DNA of 64,000 nucleotides from Phocoena phocoena (GCF_963924675.1 NC_089234.1:23217668-23281667), one strand, 5' to 3'. Positions 46,124 through 58,070 are shown, numbered from the stretch's first letter. Notes: a model not told the origin generated them from the sequence alone. Program-made: numbers and translations.

Positions 46124-46973
46124 ATGGTGGTTAGAGAAGGGAAGATGCCTGGGAAGAGTAAGGAGGAGGCGGGAAGGTGAGAGGGAGGGGTTGATGGAGC
46201 CAGGCCTGCAGATCTATCCTTTAATTATTCTGTTTCACTTCCAAAGGGGCACATCCACAAGGCATTCATTGGCAAGCCATTCTCCACCATACTTTATGGG
46301 TTCAAAGATTAGCTTAAGCTATTGAAGAGGCAAGCTAGGTCTCTTCTTGCATCACTAACGAGGAACATTCTTTCTTTCTTTTCTGTTTTCCCCTGTACGA
46401 AGATTTACCCTTTCCTTTGCCTGATACCGTTAAACTTGTTCTCTTCCAGAGAGCTGGAGAAAATAATGCTTTTCAAAAGCCCGTAAAAGCAAATCAGTGA
46501 AAGTGACCCGAGAGAGTATGTGTTACCCAACTAACACGCCCTGTTATACACCACCTCCCAGGTGAGAAGGTCTGAGCAAAGAGCCTTCCACTGGAGGCCC
46601 ACGAGGGGGCCTGCAGCACGGTGTGAAGCGCCAGAGGCAATGAATCAGCTGTGGGATCGCTCTATACTCTCAATCTTTGTTTGCGAGGTCTGACAGTTTA
46701 CTTTGAGCGCTGATCTGGTGAAGCAATGGAGAGAAGTTTAAGGTGGCTCCAGAGACTTGAGGCCTCATTAGGAAGAATGCAAGAGAGAAGCGTGGCTTTG
46801 TTGTTATTGTTGTTATCACTGGGGCCTCCTGCAGGAGAGAGGCCCTCAGAGAGACAGCCAAGCTGTGCAGATAGAGCCAGCCCCAAAGAAACAAGAACGC
46901 TAAGGAATAGAAGAGGTAGCCAGAGAAAGAGCCTGGAGGCTAGCAGGGTTCTATTTGGTCTTTTTCCCTAAGG
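46124..46973. other. Unique DNA, no gene seen
   Basis: Small frames on both strands (around 46670-46971) show no known product. A TTGTTATTGTTGTTATC run lies near 46800. Confidence 0.5.
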
Positions 46974-47160
46974 CAGTGGTTCTCAGGGTCAGCAGCTATA
47001 GCAGCAGCTTCACCTGGCAACTCATTAGAAATGTACATTTTCACCCCACTCCAGATCCCAGATCAACTAAATCAGAAACTCTGGAGGTGGAGCCTAGCAA
47101 TCAGTTTTAACAAAATCTCCAGGTGACTCTGATGCAAATGAGAGCTTGAAAACTGCTTTA
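46974..47160 (+). mobile_element. MER5A DNA transposon, nearly full length
   Basis: It runs from the left end CAGTGGTTCTCAGG through 'aactcattagaaatgtacattttcaccccactcc', 'tcagaaactctggaggtggagcctagcaatcag' and 'ccaggtgactctgatgcaaatgag' to a worn right end 'ttgaaaactgctt'. The length, about 187 bp, matches a complete copy. Confidence 0.85.
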
Positions 47161-47674
47161 GGGAATAAACTCAGCCCCCAGAGAACTTTTCCTCTCTCTG
47201 CTAAGCATCTATGACTTAACCCCAGCCAGTGAACTACAGAGGTTAATTCAGAATTCAAGGCCCCTACTTCCTGTCCAGTGATCTTTTGATGAGTTTAATC
47301 CAGAACTAAGCAAATCAGTATGAAAACGATATTATTTCCAAAATTCCCAAGGCTGTCCATAGGAAAAATTACAGGAATCGTTCTAAAATATCCCATCTGT
47401 TATGGAATTGCTCCTGAAATCCCATTGCATTTAAAAGTACCATTAGAGATTTCGTTTCATTTTAGGCATTTTGTTCTGTAATAACAGGCACTTAGGAATG
47501 ATTCAGTCTTTTATACATTTTTGGAGACAATCATCTAATTGATTTTTATTTTGCATCTCAGCAAAGAAAATGATATATTTTTCTAGAATGATAGATGTTT
47601 AGAACAAACCTGGTCACATTTACTGGCCTGCCATCCAAATGACCATTTCCAGTTTTGACCCTGCTGTGGATTAA
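47161..47674. other. Unique DNA, no gene seen
   Basis: No repeat or frame of note is visible. Confidence 0.5.
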
Positions 47675-47800
47675 GAGTCACTCAATCAGCATTAGTTTAT
47701 TAAGAGCCTTCCATCTGTCCAGGAATGTGCCAGGCTTAGTAGTATACTTAACTAAACACAAGGCCCCCGCCTTCAAAGATTTTTGGATTCATTTAAGGGA
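47675..47800 (-). repeat. L2 LINE, 3-prime end
   Basis: Reversed L2 terminus: 'tcactcaatcagcattagtttattaagagccttccatctgtccaggaatgtgccaggcttag' and 'aaggcccccgccttcaaag'. Confidence 0.65.
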
Positions 47801-48704
47801 AATATGTCAGAAGGTATTCCAAACTATATTCAAAGGTAAGTGGCATGGTCCGGACTGGAAATCCAACAGGAGGTCCCAAGATTACTTATTTTCACTTAGT
47901 TCTAATCAGAGAACTAGCAGTCTAAGTTTTTCTTTATTTTTTCTGTGATATAAACGTTGCCTTCTGAAATGATTATTCTTCCAATGCTCTATTATGTTAT
48001 TCATGCCTTTTCTCACCTGCTTCTGCCTAAAAGTCTTGATTCACGTCTACCATTTATTGCGGTTACATTTCAGAAATCAAAAGAGCAGCTCTCACGCTAA
48101 AAAAACAAGTGAGGGTGGGGGCCTGAGGGTGGGGCTGACAAGTGCTAAACGCAGGTAACTCCGCATGAAGCAATTGTCTGTAATAGGAAATGCAATGAGA
48201 TGAGTTTTCCCCAGTCCTCTGGGGAAATCATTCAAATACATACTCTTATCAAACTCTAATAATGTTCCTGCTTCTGTCTGTTTGTTTTGATGAAGCTGAT
48301 AATAACAGAAATCTACATTTATTTGCATTTTTCTACTAAAAGTAACTGAAGCATCCCAGAACAACATTTTTAAATGCAAATGCCTATAAGTCGCAAAAAC
48401 ATGAAACGTCACACAAATGCAGGCAGGGGAGTTCAGAGGTGAAGTTCATTTCAAGAATGAGCTGTGAGCTTGCTCTTCTTTTCTTGGTGTCCTTGACCTG
48501 GGAAACACAAGGGAAGTGTATTTTTTTTGTAAGGCTTCTTCAGGCTGAAGGCATTATTAAAGCATTTCTTCCCAGCAATGCAGCTAATGTTTCCTTATTT
48601 CCATTTCTAACCACTCTCTCCCCCAAAACACTGAAGGAAATCCTATGTTTTGGACACAAAATAACACTACCCAAGGAAATCAATGAAAAGTAAACTCAGA
48701 AAGG
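47801..48704. other. Unique DNA, no gene seen
   Basis: The 106-codon minus-strand frame at 48092-48412 and the 84-codon frame at 48439-48693 have no recognisable domain. The second begins like a signal peptide (ELALLFLVSLTWETQG), but I see no other support for it. Confidence 0.45.
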
Positions 48705-48830
48705 GTTTTATAGATCATCTACTCCATGCATTTCACTTTACAGATTTGACAAGTGTATCCCAGAGAATGTAAACGACCTTTCCAAGACCACAAACCAGAT
48801 TGAAAAACAGAGTCAAGGAAAGAAGGAAGG
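48705..48830 (-). repeat. MIR-like fragment (tentative)
   Basis: 'Tagatcatctactccatgcatttcactttacagatttgacaagtgt' and 'cgacctttccaagaccacaaacc' fit a reversed MIR-type element, heavily worn. Confidence 0.4.
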
Positions 48831-49384
48831 CTACCCGATCCCTAATGCTGTCCACTTTAGCACCTCAACATCCTTAAGGTACTGCCTTCAGGCTCAGGAC
48901 TCATATTAGGGAATCCCACCCACTGTTTAATTTTAAATTCCATTTTTAATTCTATATTCTTTTTGATGCACGTCATCATTTTTAACTTTGATTGAATACT
49001 TGTGAAAGAACACTGGTGCTTTCTAGCCCTGCAATGTTGGAATTCTATGATTCAGGGTAATTTAGGTGAGTCATTTCCATCTGCAGGAGATGAACCAGTG
49101 AACCAGGACAAAAACACCTTGGCACTTTCAGAGGCAGTTACTCTCTTCTTATACATTTGTAATTTTGTGATTTATGTCCTAGGTGTTGTACAGTGCATTG
49201 GTGGTTATAAGGAGAAATAATTTTAAAGACAAATTAGAGGAGAAACTTTGGAAGAAACCTCAGAAAGAAAAAAGGCAAAAACTGGGTTAGTTCAAGAAAC
49301 AAAACTTTCTTCTACTACAAAGCACAGAAAGTCCCTATCAGGTTTTCAGCTGCATTCACTTAGAGACACTCTCATCAAATGACA
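48831..49384. other. Unique DNA, no gene seen
   Basis: Nothing recognisable apart from short chance frames. Confidence 0.5.
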
Positions 49385-49605
49385 GAAAGCATGGCTGACT
49401 GTGTGGTTATGGAGCCCAGCACCATCACTTAGTAACTGTGTGACTTCAATCAAGTTACTTAACGTCTCTTTACCTGAGCATCTTCATCTATGAAAGGGAT
49501 AACAACAATACACACTTACACATTTGTTGTTGTGAGTAGTGAATTCATACATGTAAAACCCTTAAAATAGCACGTGGAACAATAAGTGCTCAAAGATGTT
49601 AGTGA
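49385..49605 (+). repeat. MIR SINE
   Basis: Plus-strand MIR: 'cacttagtaactgtgtgacttcaatcaagttacttaacgtctctttacctgagc', 'catctatgaaagggataacaacaata', 'atagcacgtggaacaataagtgctcaa'. Well preserved. Confidence 0.78.
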
Positions 49606-49754
49606 TCTTTTAGTTGTTATTATCAATGCAAAATATCATGTGTATGAAGTTGCAAGAACCAGTTTTCTGCAAAACAAGGAAATACTTATATGGTTCTTTC
49701 CAGTGCACAAAACCTATTCCTCTACTTGACTTTGTTTTCACACCAACAAAGGAG

Positions 49755-49895
49755 GAAAGGTCATTATTACCCGTATTTTATACATCACGTAATTGAGACT
49801 AAAAGATAAAAGGAAACATGCCCAGATTTTACATGGGAAAATGGGATTAGAGCTCCTGACTTAAATCCCATGTTCTTTGCTCTTACCATGTTAAC
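49755..49895 (-). repeat. MIR fragment
   Basis: Reversed MIR: 'attattacccgtattttatacatcacgtaattgagac', then 'gggattagagctcctgacttaaatcccatgttctttgctctta'. Confidence 0.5.
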
Positions 49896-50149
49896 TATCT
49901 AAGGTAATGTTCCAATTTCACCCTAATTCCTGAACTGAACTTGGAGTGAAAGTTCTAAAATTAAGGTATGGGGTGCTGATCACATGGACTAATACCATGC
50001 ATTAGTTATGTATTATGGACTTTCTAAAAATTATTTCCCATAATAAAAATTGAGAGTAACATGAGGACAAACATAAAAATATATATATATATATGATAAT
50101 CCATCCTTGGATTCCAGCCTCAGAGACTCTGTCCAAAACAAGCAAAGTT
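49896..50149. other. Unique DNA with short TA run
   Basis: A (TA)n run lies at 50079-50094. Otherwise nothing is recognised. Confidence 0.5.
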
Positions 50150-50370
50150 ATACCTTCCTAATAAGTTCATGTAGGGATGAGTGTACCATACATACTGTTC
50201 TGCAACTGTTTGTTTTGTTTGGTCATTTGTTTTCTTGTTGTTGTTTTGTTTTGTTTTTATCTTAGCAATAAGTCTTGAACATCATTTCATACCAGCCTAC
50301 CTATCACTCTCTATTTTCAGGGTTGTAGAGTGTAAAATTGTATGGACAGTATTTTAATCAGTCTTTTCCC
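50150..50370 (+). repeat. Ancient L1-like fragment (tentative)
   Basis: 'Catactgttctgcaactgtttg' and 'ttatcttagcaataagtcttgaacatcatttcatacc' resemble the same old repeat suggested at 17455. A (TTTTG)-type run lies in between. Confidence 0.3.
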
Positions 50371-51479
50371 GAGTCTTTTACGGTAACACAAAATGCTGCA
50401 AACATCCACCTCAAGGACTTTTGGAAGCATGAGTATCTTTCTTTTTGAAGTTTACTTATCAGACTTAATGTGTTCAATTTTCACATTGTGGCAACTCTTG
50501 TTTCATGAGTTGACCCTCCCTGAGAAAGTCTTTGAATATTCTTAGCATTTTGGAAGTCTTCACTTTACTCCTAAAGGAACAAAACAGCCATTAGCCAAGA
50601 GGACAATGAAAGGGTAAAAAAATGCAGAGAAGAGCTTTTTTTCTGTTTCATTCTCTTCATAATGATGGGTGTCAACCATGGGAGGATAGACAATTGTAGC
50701 CAAATATTTGATTATTATGAATATAGATGCCACATTTTCTTTTAGGGTCATTTGAACACCCTCCAACAGACAGAAATGATACCAGTAAGACAGAGCCTAC
50801 ATTTTTAAAAGTACTAACAAAATCTCACCCTCCAATCAACTATTTCTTTGTTAACTTTAACGGAACTCCCTCAATGAAGGAAACAAAACTTTTCTATCAT
50901 TTAACTGTTTTAAGTTAATTTTTATTTTTTATCAAGATGATTTATCTATCTATAGTAGAAGTTATCCTGTTCATTATTATAATCTCCCATCTTTATAAAT
51001 AATAGTTTACTGTGATTTTTTTAGTGTTTTTTTAAAATTTTACACATATTTGTTTTCTTCCAGTTAAACAGCTAAGGATTTTTAGTTCTATTCCTCAAAC
51101 ATCCCAAAACTTTCTACAATCTTTCTTGTACCACCACTGCTGAAATCCTCCCAATATAATTATGTCACTTTTGGGAGAGACTTAACCAAATGTTCGGTTT
51201 AGCTTTATTAGAATTATTTGCAAGTTGTACTGCAAAGTCAGAGTCTATATGATTACATTTTTCTTCCTATAATTCTTTTTGTTTTTCCTTTGTTCAATAA
51301 TGGCCATTTCCTCCCTTAACCTCCCATGTTCTCTTACTGAGTTGTCTTTGTTTTCTCTTTAAATGTTCTGAGAGAGCTGTCAAATGCCTGTAAATGTTTT
51401 TGTCCAAATGCTCAACATTTTCAAACACACCCTCAGTTCCCATTTATTGTTTTCCTTGAAGTCAACCCTCTTGCTTTTC
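50371..51479. other. Unique AT-rich DNA, no gene seen
   Basis: No repeat could be named. The frames at 50560-50766 and 50727-50918 are short and partly overlap on opposite strands. Confidence 0.45.
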
Positions 51480-52120
51480 TTCAACCTCCTGCTTCAATTT
51501 AAACTGGCTGCTTTCTCAGTAGATGTGGGATTAATCTTTCACCTCTCATTTGGTTGAGATTTACTCTGTCTGGATCCTAAGTCCCATTCGTTTTCCTTGG
51601 TTTTGCTAAGTACACTAGCTAGTAGCTTTCTAAGAAAGAGTGCTTGGAAGTACATTTTCTGAGTCTTTTTATGATACAGAAATGTATCAGTTATACCCTG
51701 AACCAATAGTGGTGGTTGGTGGGGTAAAGAATTCAAGTTTGGAAATAATTTCCTGTCAACATTTGAAAGGCGTAACTCTGCAGTCTCCTGGCATGCAATG
51801 CTGGAAGTCTGATGCCATTCTTACTCCTGAACCTTTGAAAACTTCATTCAGCTGCTGGTGTTGCAATGAGGCACGATGAGAAGCCTTGGTGTGGATTCTC
51901 TTCCACTCAGTGACCTCTTTCAATCATGAGGACACATACCCTTCTGTCCTGGGAAATTTCCCTTTATGATTTATTTGATAATCCCTTAGGCTTCATTTCA
52001 TCCATTCTCTCTCTTTCTGGGTTTTTTAAAAATTCTATCTTCTAATCCCTTTATTGATTTTGTGGGGAGGGGGCTATTTTTTTTTTGAATTTTTAAGCTT
52101 ATTTTCATTTTTGGTTTCTT
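51480..52120. repeat. Ancient interspersed repeat, class not assigned
   Basis: 'Catttgaaaggcgtaactctgcagtctcctggcatgcaatgctggaagtctgatgccattcttactcctgaacctttg' followed by 'ccttggtgtggattctcttcc' and 'tcctgggaaatttcc' has the order of a common old mammalian repeat that I remember but cannot name with confidence. Confidence 0.35.
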
Positions 52121-52649
52121 ATCCCTACTCCCACTTATAGCACTCTGTGTTTAATTTCAAGAATAAGCTATAGCATCTTCTCTTAATTCTCTAAAATAAT
52201 TAAAAATAGATAAAGTTTTTGACATATTATTCCGTCCCCCTTGTTGAATCCATCTTTCTTCAGTTTCTTTTTTTCAGTTTCTGTTGAAGGCTGTCCTCAA
52301 GTATCTGGCACTCCTTGGCTATCAACTTGTAATGTAGATTAAGGCATTAAATAGCTAATAGAATTTCCACATGCTGGGGAAGTTCTTTCTAACTAGAGGC
52401 CTTCATAGGAGAGTGACTGGATAGCAACTCTGATTCTTACTATAATTCCTTCAAATACTAATATCTGCATTCTTTAGAGTTGTTCTATATCTCCTAAGAA
52501 AATGTCTCTAGTCTTTTGCCTGAGTGTGTGAGGGTATAATGGGTGGGTAATATATCTTGCTGATCTTATACTAGGAACAGGCTAGGGTGACTTATGATTC
52601 ACTTTTCATGCTTTCCTAAATGCCCATATTTTCTGTCTGGTATCTCAGT
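52121..52649. other. Unique DNA, no gene seen
   Basis: No feature above background. Confidence 0.45.
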
Positions 52650-52850
52650 ACAACCCACTACCATAGACACCAGGACAAACTATATAATTTGTGGGGCCCA
52701 GTGCAAAAAATTTGCAGCTCATTGATAAAAAAAAGTATGATTAAGAATTCTAAGATGACAACAGCAAAGTGTTAAACAAGTAAGGGACCCTTTTGAGTAT
52801 GGGACTCTGTATGATCACACAGGTTGTACAGCCATGAAGGTGATCCAGTC
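52650..52850 (+). repeat. Ancient interspersed repeat, class not assigned
   Basis: 'Tttgtggggcccagtgcaaaa', 'attaagaattctaagatgacaacagcaaagtgttaaacaag' and 'cacaggttgtacagccatgaagg' match the order of a common, old, short mammalian repeat. I do not recall its name safely. Confidence 0.45.
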
Positions 52851-55063
52851 AAAACACACTTACACTGTTCCCCACTCTGCCTGGTTCAGTTTCTCCAAAA
52901 AAGAATGAATATCCTGTCTTCTGAGAGATAGGAATAGGGTACCCGTTTGGCTAAAAGGCATGAGAAGGAAGATTTGGGGAATGAATTTTGAACAAATCCA
53001 CATGTTTTTCATATTATACCTCATTCCCATTTGCTGTGATTCTTGGAAACTCTAAGAATCTAGGCTTTTCAGGGTTCTATGGGAAAACCACTTCTCACAA
53101 TTTCACACCTGGTCTACTCCTCAAAATAAGTTACTTTGCTTTTTTTCATCTTGCAAAACCTTGATGACATCTGTTATCTTGTCTCCTCTCCCATTCTGTT
53201 TGTGCTTCTGTGGTAATATCTTTATTTTTTAACTGTCATTTTGGGGGCATATCAAATGAAATATATATAAAAGCATTTTGTTTTTCAAGTCACCATTTTT
53301 AGCCAGAATCATGGTAGAGCATTTAGCCATTTTATTCTTATATTTTATTTATATAAGATACCTCTTTTTACCCTCCAATTACTTCATATGGCTAATAAAA
53401 AGATAAATTTTACTGTGCTGAGTCATTTAATATTTTGAGTTCTAACACATTTTGCTTTCAAATGCCCATTTCTACCTCCTCTTCCCACTTCTTAAAAAAA
53501 AGGCACATTTTCTGGAAAACAGAGTAGACTCTGCTGTATTCTTATTGACCCAAATATTTCAGGACAGGGTATGTCTTGTTCTAGCCAAATTGCTGGCTGA
53601 AGAAGATAAGATATTGAATTTTTAATTGCAAGCCATTATAAAACTAGCTGTTTTGTATCAACTAACATATAATCAGTAGGTAACTATTCTCCATTGGTTT
53701 CAAGACAAAAGCCTCAAATTTAATTAGCTATCTGAGGCACAGCCAAGAACTTAGTGACCGATAATCATTCTGACAGAACTAAAAGTTGAAGAAGTCGGAT
53801 GACAGTAGAAAATCTTCATTTTTAATGAAGGAATGGACTGTGTTGCGCCTATACTGTGTATATATACAAACGTAATACCATTTTAAACAGAATTCTTGGT
53901 TCAGGCTTCAAACAATGCTATTTCACTGTGCCTTGCTAGAGCTTCACTTAAAATCAATACCGGTGTGCTGCATCAGTACCCAAGTGTCCAGCAGAGCTGA
54001 AGAGACAGTAAGCTAGCAAGAGAATTAATTGGGCCAGATCCAAATTCTCAATGATCTCAGCCATCTCACAATCATAGAAGCCAAATATAACCCCAATCTC
54101 CCAACTGGTAGTGTACTGACTGTCTAATTAAGGAGCAAAACTGTCTAAGGTGATTTAAGATCTAGCTTCATTCTACAGTGAGATGGATGTCTTGTCAAAA
54201 ATCTGATAAAATATTCACTACTACAGCCTATTCGACCCAGATGCAACTCAACCAAATTGTGGAATGGAGACTGGAGAAAAGGCTTTATGTTTTCTTCCTT
54301 CTGAACATTAAAAAAGAAAAAATTAAGCGCTTCTCTTCCTGTTTTATTTCCCTGTGGAAAATGTCTTCATTTTCATTCCCACAGGACTGTGGGAATGTCT
54401 TCACTACACTTCTTAGAGTTGGGAAAATAAATGAGTATCTATGAGTAAATGTTAATTCACTTTGTCAGACAACTATTTTTGAGGGAGGCAATTAAGATGT
54501 TCTACTTGTAGTTTGACCTGCCCTACCCTGGACTTTCTTGAGACAGAAATGTAAACAGAAGCGAGAGTCTGGGGCTAAAGATCTCCTTAGCCCTGATCAT
54601 AGAGAACTGAAGACTTTTAAGAGGTCATTCTTTGCATCTGCCTAACAATGGACTTCCCAAAGGTTATTCTCCATCAAATTTAAGGCTACTGCCTTTCAAT
54701 CTTACAAAGCTAACGTATATCATTTTTTATTTACCCCACAATGGAAAATAATTCTAATCACTCTTGACTCAACAGATTTAAGCTGTAAAGTGAATTTTCT
54801 TTATCTGATGTCTCTACTGAGTAGGATTCCACTGACAACATGGATCTTGATGTCCTCTAAAGTAGAGTGAATTTGTGAAAATGTAGAAACAATACCAAAC
54901 TAGCTGGAAATTCTAGTCTCTAGTTCAGTTCTGTGACTCTAGTTTGGGGACTTGGAAAAATAACTCAGATCCTTTGGATATCATTTAACTACTATTTAAA
55001 TTGAGAACAATATCATTTGCTCATTATTTCTAGCTGAATTCATCGTGTTTCCTCCATATCAAG
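52851..55063. other. Long unique stretch with a strong hairpin, no gene seen
   Basis: About 2.2 kb without a named repeat. A perfect inverted repeat with 11-bp arms (CATTCCCACAG) and a 2-nt spacer lies at 54374-54397, inside an 88-codon chance frame (54178-54444). Confidence 0.5.
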
Positions 55064-55161
55064 CCTTCTGCTACCCGCATAACCTGATCTACCTGAAATT
55101 AAATCTGTTACCCTTCTCCTACCCGCATAACCTGATCTACCTGAAATTAAATCTGTTACCT
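55064..55161. repeat. 48-bp tandem duplication
   Basis: A 48-bp unit beginning CCTTCTGCTACCCGCATAAC is present twice head to tail (55064-55111 and 55112-55159) with one difference (G or C after CCTTCT). The period is a multiple of three, so a 62-codon frame on the plus strand shows the repeat YPHNLIYLKLNLLP twice and a minus-strand frame shows a GRSGYAG repeat. Both are side effects. Confidence 0.93.
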
Positions 55162-55164
55162 TAT

Positions 55165-55290
55165 TTTGTCCCCATAATAATCCTACCAAGAGATGAGCCA
55201 TTAATATATGGATCAGAGAAGTTAAGTTATTGAAGGATATCACACAGTTCATAAACAAGAGAATCAGAATTCACAGTTAAGTAAACATGG
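55165..55290 (-). repeat. MIR fragment
   Basis: Reversed MIR: 'cccataataatcctaccaagagatgagcc', 'gatcagagaagttaagttattgaaggatatcacacagttcataaacaagagaatcagaattcacag'. Confidence 0.5.
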
Positions 55291-55407
55291 CGACACAATT
55301 TATGACCCTATGTCATACTACTCTATTTGACTGCAGAAAAACTATTTTACCTCCTTTTGACACCAAGTCGTCCTAATCTATGTAGTGGCACAAAAAGTCA
55401 GGCTATT
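55291..55407. other. Left flank of L1, no gene seen
   Basis: This short unique segment ends in the left copy of a diverged L1 target-site duplication (about 55392-55407, AAAAAGTCAGGCTATT). Confidence 0.5.
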
Positions 55408-55513
55408 CAGAGGGAGGAACATCCCAAATTCATTCTAAGAGGCCACAATCACCCTGATAGCAAAACCAGATGAAGATAGCACAAGAAAAGAAAACTACAG
55501 ACCAGTATCACTG

Positions 55514-57341
55514 ATGAACATAGATGCAAAAATCCTCGACAAAATACTAGCAAACAGAATCCAACAGCCCATTAAAAGGATCATACACCATAATCAAGTG
55601 GGGTTTATCCCAGGAATGCAAGGATTCTTCAATATATGCAAATCAATCAATGTGATACACCATATTAACAAAATGAAGGATAAAAACCATATGATAATCT
55701 CAACAGAGGCAGAAAAAGCTTTCACAAAATTCAACACCCATTTATGATAAAAACTCTCCAGAGCTGCAATGAACAGACTTATATATACTACCATGTAAAA
55801 CAGATAGCTAGTGGGAAGCAGCCACTGATCACCTAGAGGGGTGGGATAGGGAGGGTGGGAGGGAGACACAAGGGAGAGGAGATATGGGGATATATGTATA
55901 TGTATAGCTGATTCACTTTGTTATAAAGCAGAAACTAACACACCATTGTAAAGCAATTATACTCCAATAAAGATGTTAAAAAAATAATAATAACTCTCCA
56001 GAAAGTAGGCATAAAGGGAACTTACCTCAACATAATAAAGGCCATATATAACAAACCCACAGCCAACATCATTCTCAATGGTGAAAAACTGAAACCATTT
56101 CCACTAAGATCAGGAACAAGACAAGGCTGCCCACTCTCACCACTCTTATCCAACATAGTTTTGGAAGTTTTAGCCACAGCAATCAAAGAAGAAAAAGAAA
56201 TAAAAGGAATCCAAATCAGAAAAGAAGTAAAGCTGTCACTGTTTGCAGATGACATGATACTCTACATAGAGAATCCTAAAGATGCTACCAGAAAACTACT
56301 AGAGCTAATCAATGAATTTGGTAAAGTAGCAGGAGACAAAATTAATGTACAAAAATCTCTTGCATTCCTATACACTAATGATGAAAAATCTGAAAATGAA
56401 ATTAAGAAAACACTCCTATTTACCACTGCAATAAAAAGAATAAAATATCTAGGAATAAACCTACCTAAGGAGACAAAAGACCTGTGTGCAGAAAATTATA
56501 AGACACTGATGAAAGAAATTAAGGATGATACAAACAGATGGAGAGATATACCATGATCTTGGATTGGAAGAATCAACATTGTGAAAATGACTCTACTACC
56601 CAAAGCAATCTACAGATTCAATGCAATCCCTATCAAACTACCACTGGCATTTTTCACAGAACTAGAACAAAAAATTTCACAATTTGTATGAAAACACAGA
56701 AGACCCCGAATAGCCAAAGCAATCTTGAGAATGAAAAATGGAGCTGGAGGAATCAGGCTCCCTGACTTCAGACTATACTACAAAGCTACAGTAATTAAGA
56801 CAGTATGGTACTGGCACAAAAACAGAAATATAGATCAATGGAACAGGATAGAAAGCCCAGAGATAAACCCACACACATATGGTCACTTTATCTTTGATAA
56901 AGCAGGCAAGCATACACAATGGAGAAAGACAGCCTCTTTAATAAGTGGTGCTGGGAAAACTGGACAGCTACAGGTAAAAGAATGAAATTAGAATACTTCC
57001 TAACACCATACACAAAAATAAACTCCAAATGGATTAAAGACCTAAATGTAAGGCCAGACACTATCAAACTCTTAGAGGAAAACATAGGCAGAACACTCTA
57101 TAACATAAATCACAGCAAGATCCTTTTTGACCCACCTCCTAGAGAAATGGAAATAAAAACAAAAATAAACAAGTGGGACCTAATGAAACTTCAAAGCTTT
57201 TGCACAGCAAAGGAAACCATAAACAAGACAAAAGGACAACCCTCAGAATGGGAGGTAATATTTGCAAATGAAGCAACTGACCAAGGATTAATCTCCAAAA
57301 TATACAGGCAGCTAAATTGTAAATTGATACAGCCACTATGA
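55514..57341 (+). pseudogene. L1 ORF2 reverse-transcriptase remnant
   Basis: This part would encode reverse transcriptase and the region after it. Pieces in several frames are readable: 55514-55747 ([26 protein letters not shown]), broken by the nested insertion; 56161-56556 with the catalytic [14 protein letters not shown]; 56725-56985 ([20 protein letters not shown]); and 56919-57341. A stop ends the second piece at 56556 and the frame changes afterwards. Endonuclease and ORF1 were never included because the copy is truncated. It cannot be functional. Confidence 0.9.
55763..55991 (+). mobile_element. Short L1 3-prime end nested in L1
   Basis: About 229 bp of L1 3-prime UTR ('aaacagatagctagtgggaagcagcc' to 'ccaataaagatgtt', then an A-rich tail with AATAATAAT) interrupt ORF2. 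AACTCTCCAGA occurs on both sides (55752-55762 and 55992-56002), a target-site duplication, and the 22.1-kb L1 has the uninterrupted site near 25781. The first ~16 bases (GCTGCAATGAACAGAC) match neither side. About 30 bp of the usual UTR (the GGGAGATCAGCTCGG part) are missing. Confidence 0.92.
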
Positions 57342-58070
57342 AGAACAGTATGGAGGTTCCTTAAAAAACTACAAATAGAACTACCATATGACCCAGCAAT
57401 CCCACTACTGGGCATATACCCGGAGAAAACCATAATTCAAAATGAATCATGTACCACAATCTTCATTGCAACTCTATTTACGTTAGCCAGGACACAGAAG
57501 CAACCTAAGTGTCCATCGACAGATGAATGGATAGAGAAGATGTGGCACATGTATACAATGGACTATTACTCAGCCATAAAAAGAAATGAAATTGAGTATT
57601 TGTAGTGAGGTGGATGGACCTAGAATCTGTCGTACAGAGTGAAGTAAGTCAGAAAGAGAAAAACAAATACTGTATGCTAACACATACATATGGAATCTAA
57701 AAAAAAAAAAATGGTTCTGATGAACCTAGGTGCAGGACAGGAATAAAGATGCAGATGTAGAGAATGGACTTGAGGACACAGGGAGGGGAAAGGGTAAGCT
57801 GGGATGAAGTGAGAGTGTAGCATTGACATATATACACTACCAAATGTAAAATAGATCGCTAGTGGGAAGCAGCTGCATCGCATGGGCTGCTCAGCTCAGT
57901 ACTTTACGATCACCTAGAGGGGTAGGATAGGGTGGGTGGGAGGGAGACGCAAGAGGGAGGGGATATGAGGATATATGTATACGTATAGCTGAATCACTTT
58001 GTTATACAGCAGAAACTAACACAACATGGTCAAGCAATTATACTCCAATAAAGATGTTCAAAAAAAAAAA

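Larger units (their letters stand above)
55408..58070 (+). mobile_element. LINE-1, 5-prime truncated, with nested insertion and deletion
   Basis: It begins in mid-ORF2 at a point matching about 25435 of the L1 at 22.1 kb and ends 'ccaataaagatgttc' plus poly-A. An imperfect duplication (AAAAAGTCAGGCTATT near 55392, AAAAAGTAGGACTATT near 58068) is compatible with its insertion site. A second L1 end is inserted at 55763-55991. At about 57312 roughly 265 bp present in the 22.1-kb L1 (its 27094-27357) are missing. Both changes post-date the insertion or were carried by its source. Confidence 0.93.
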
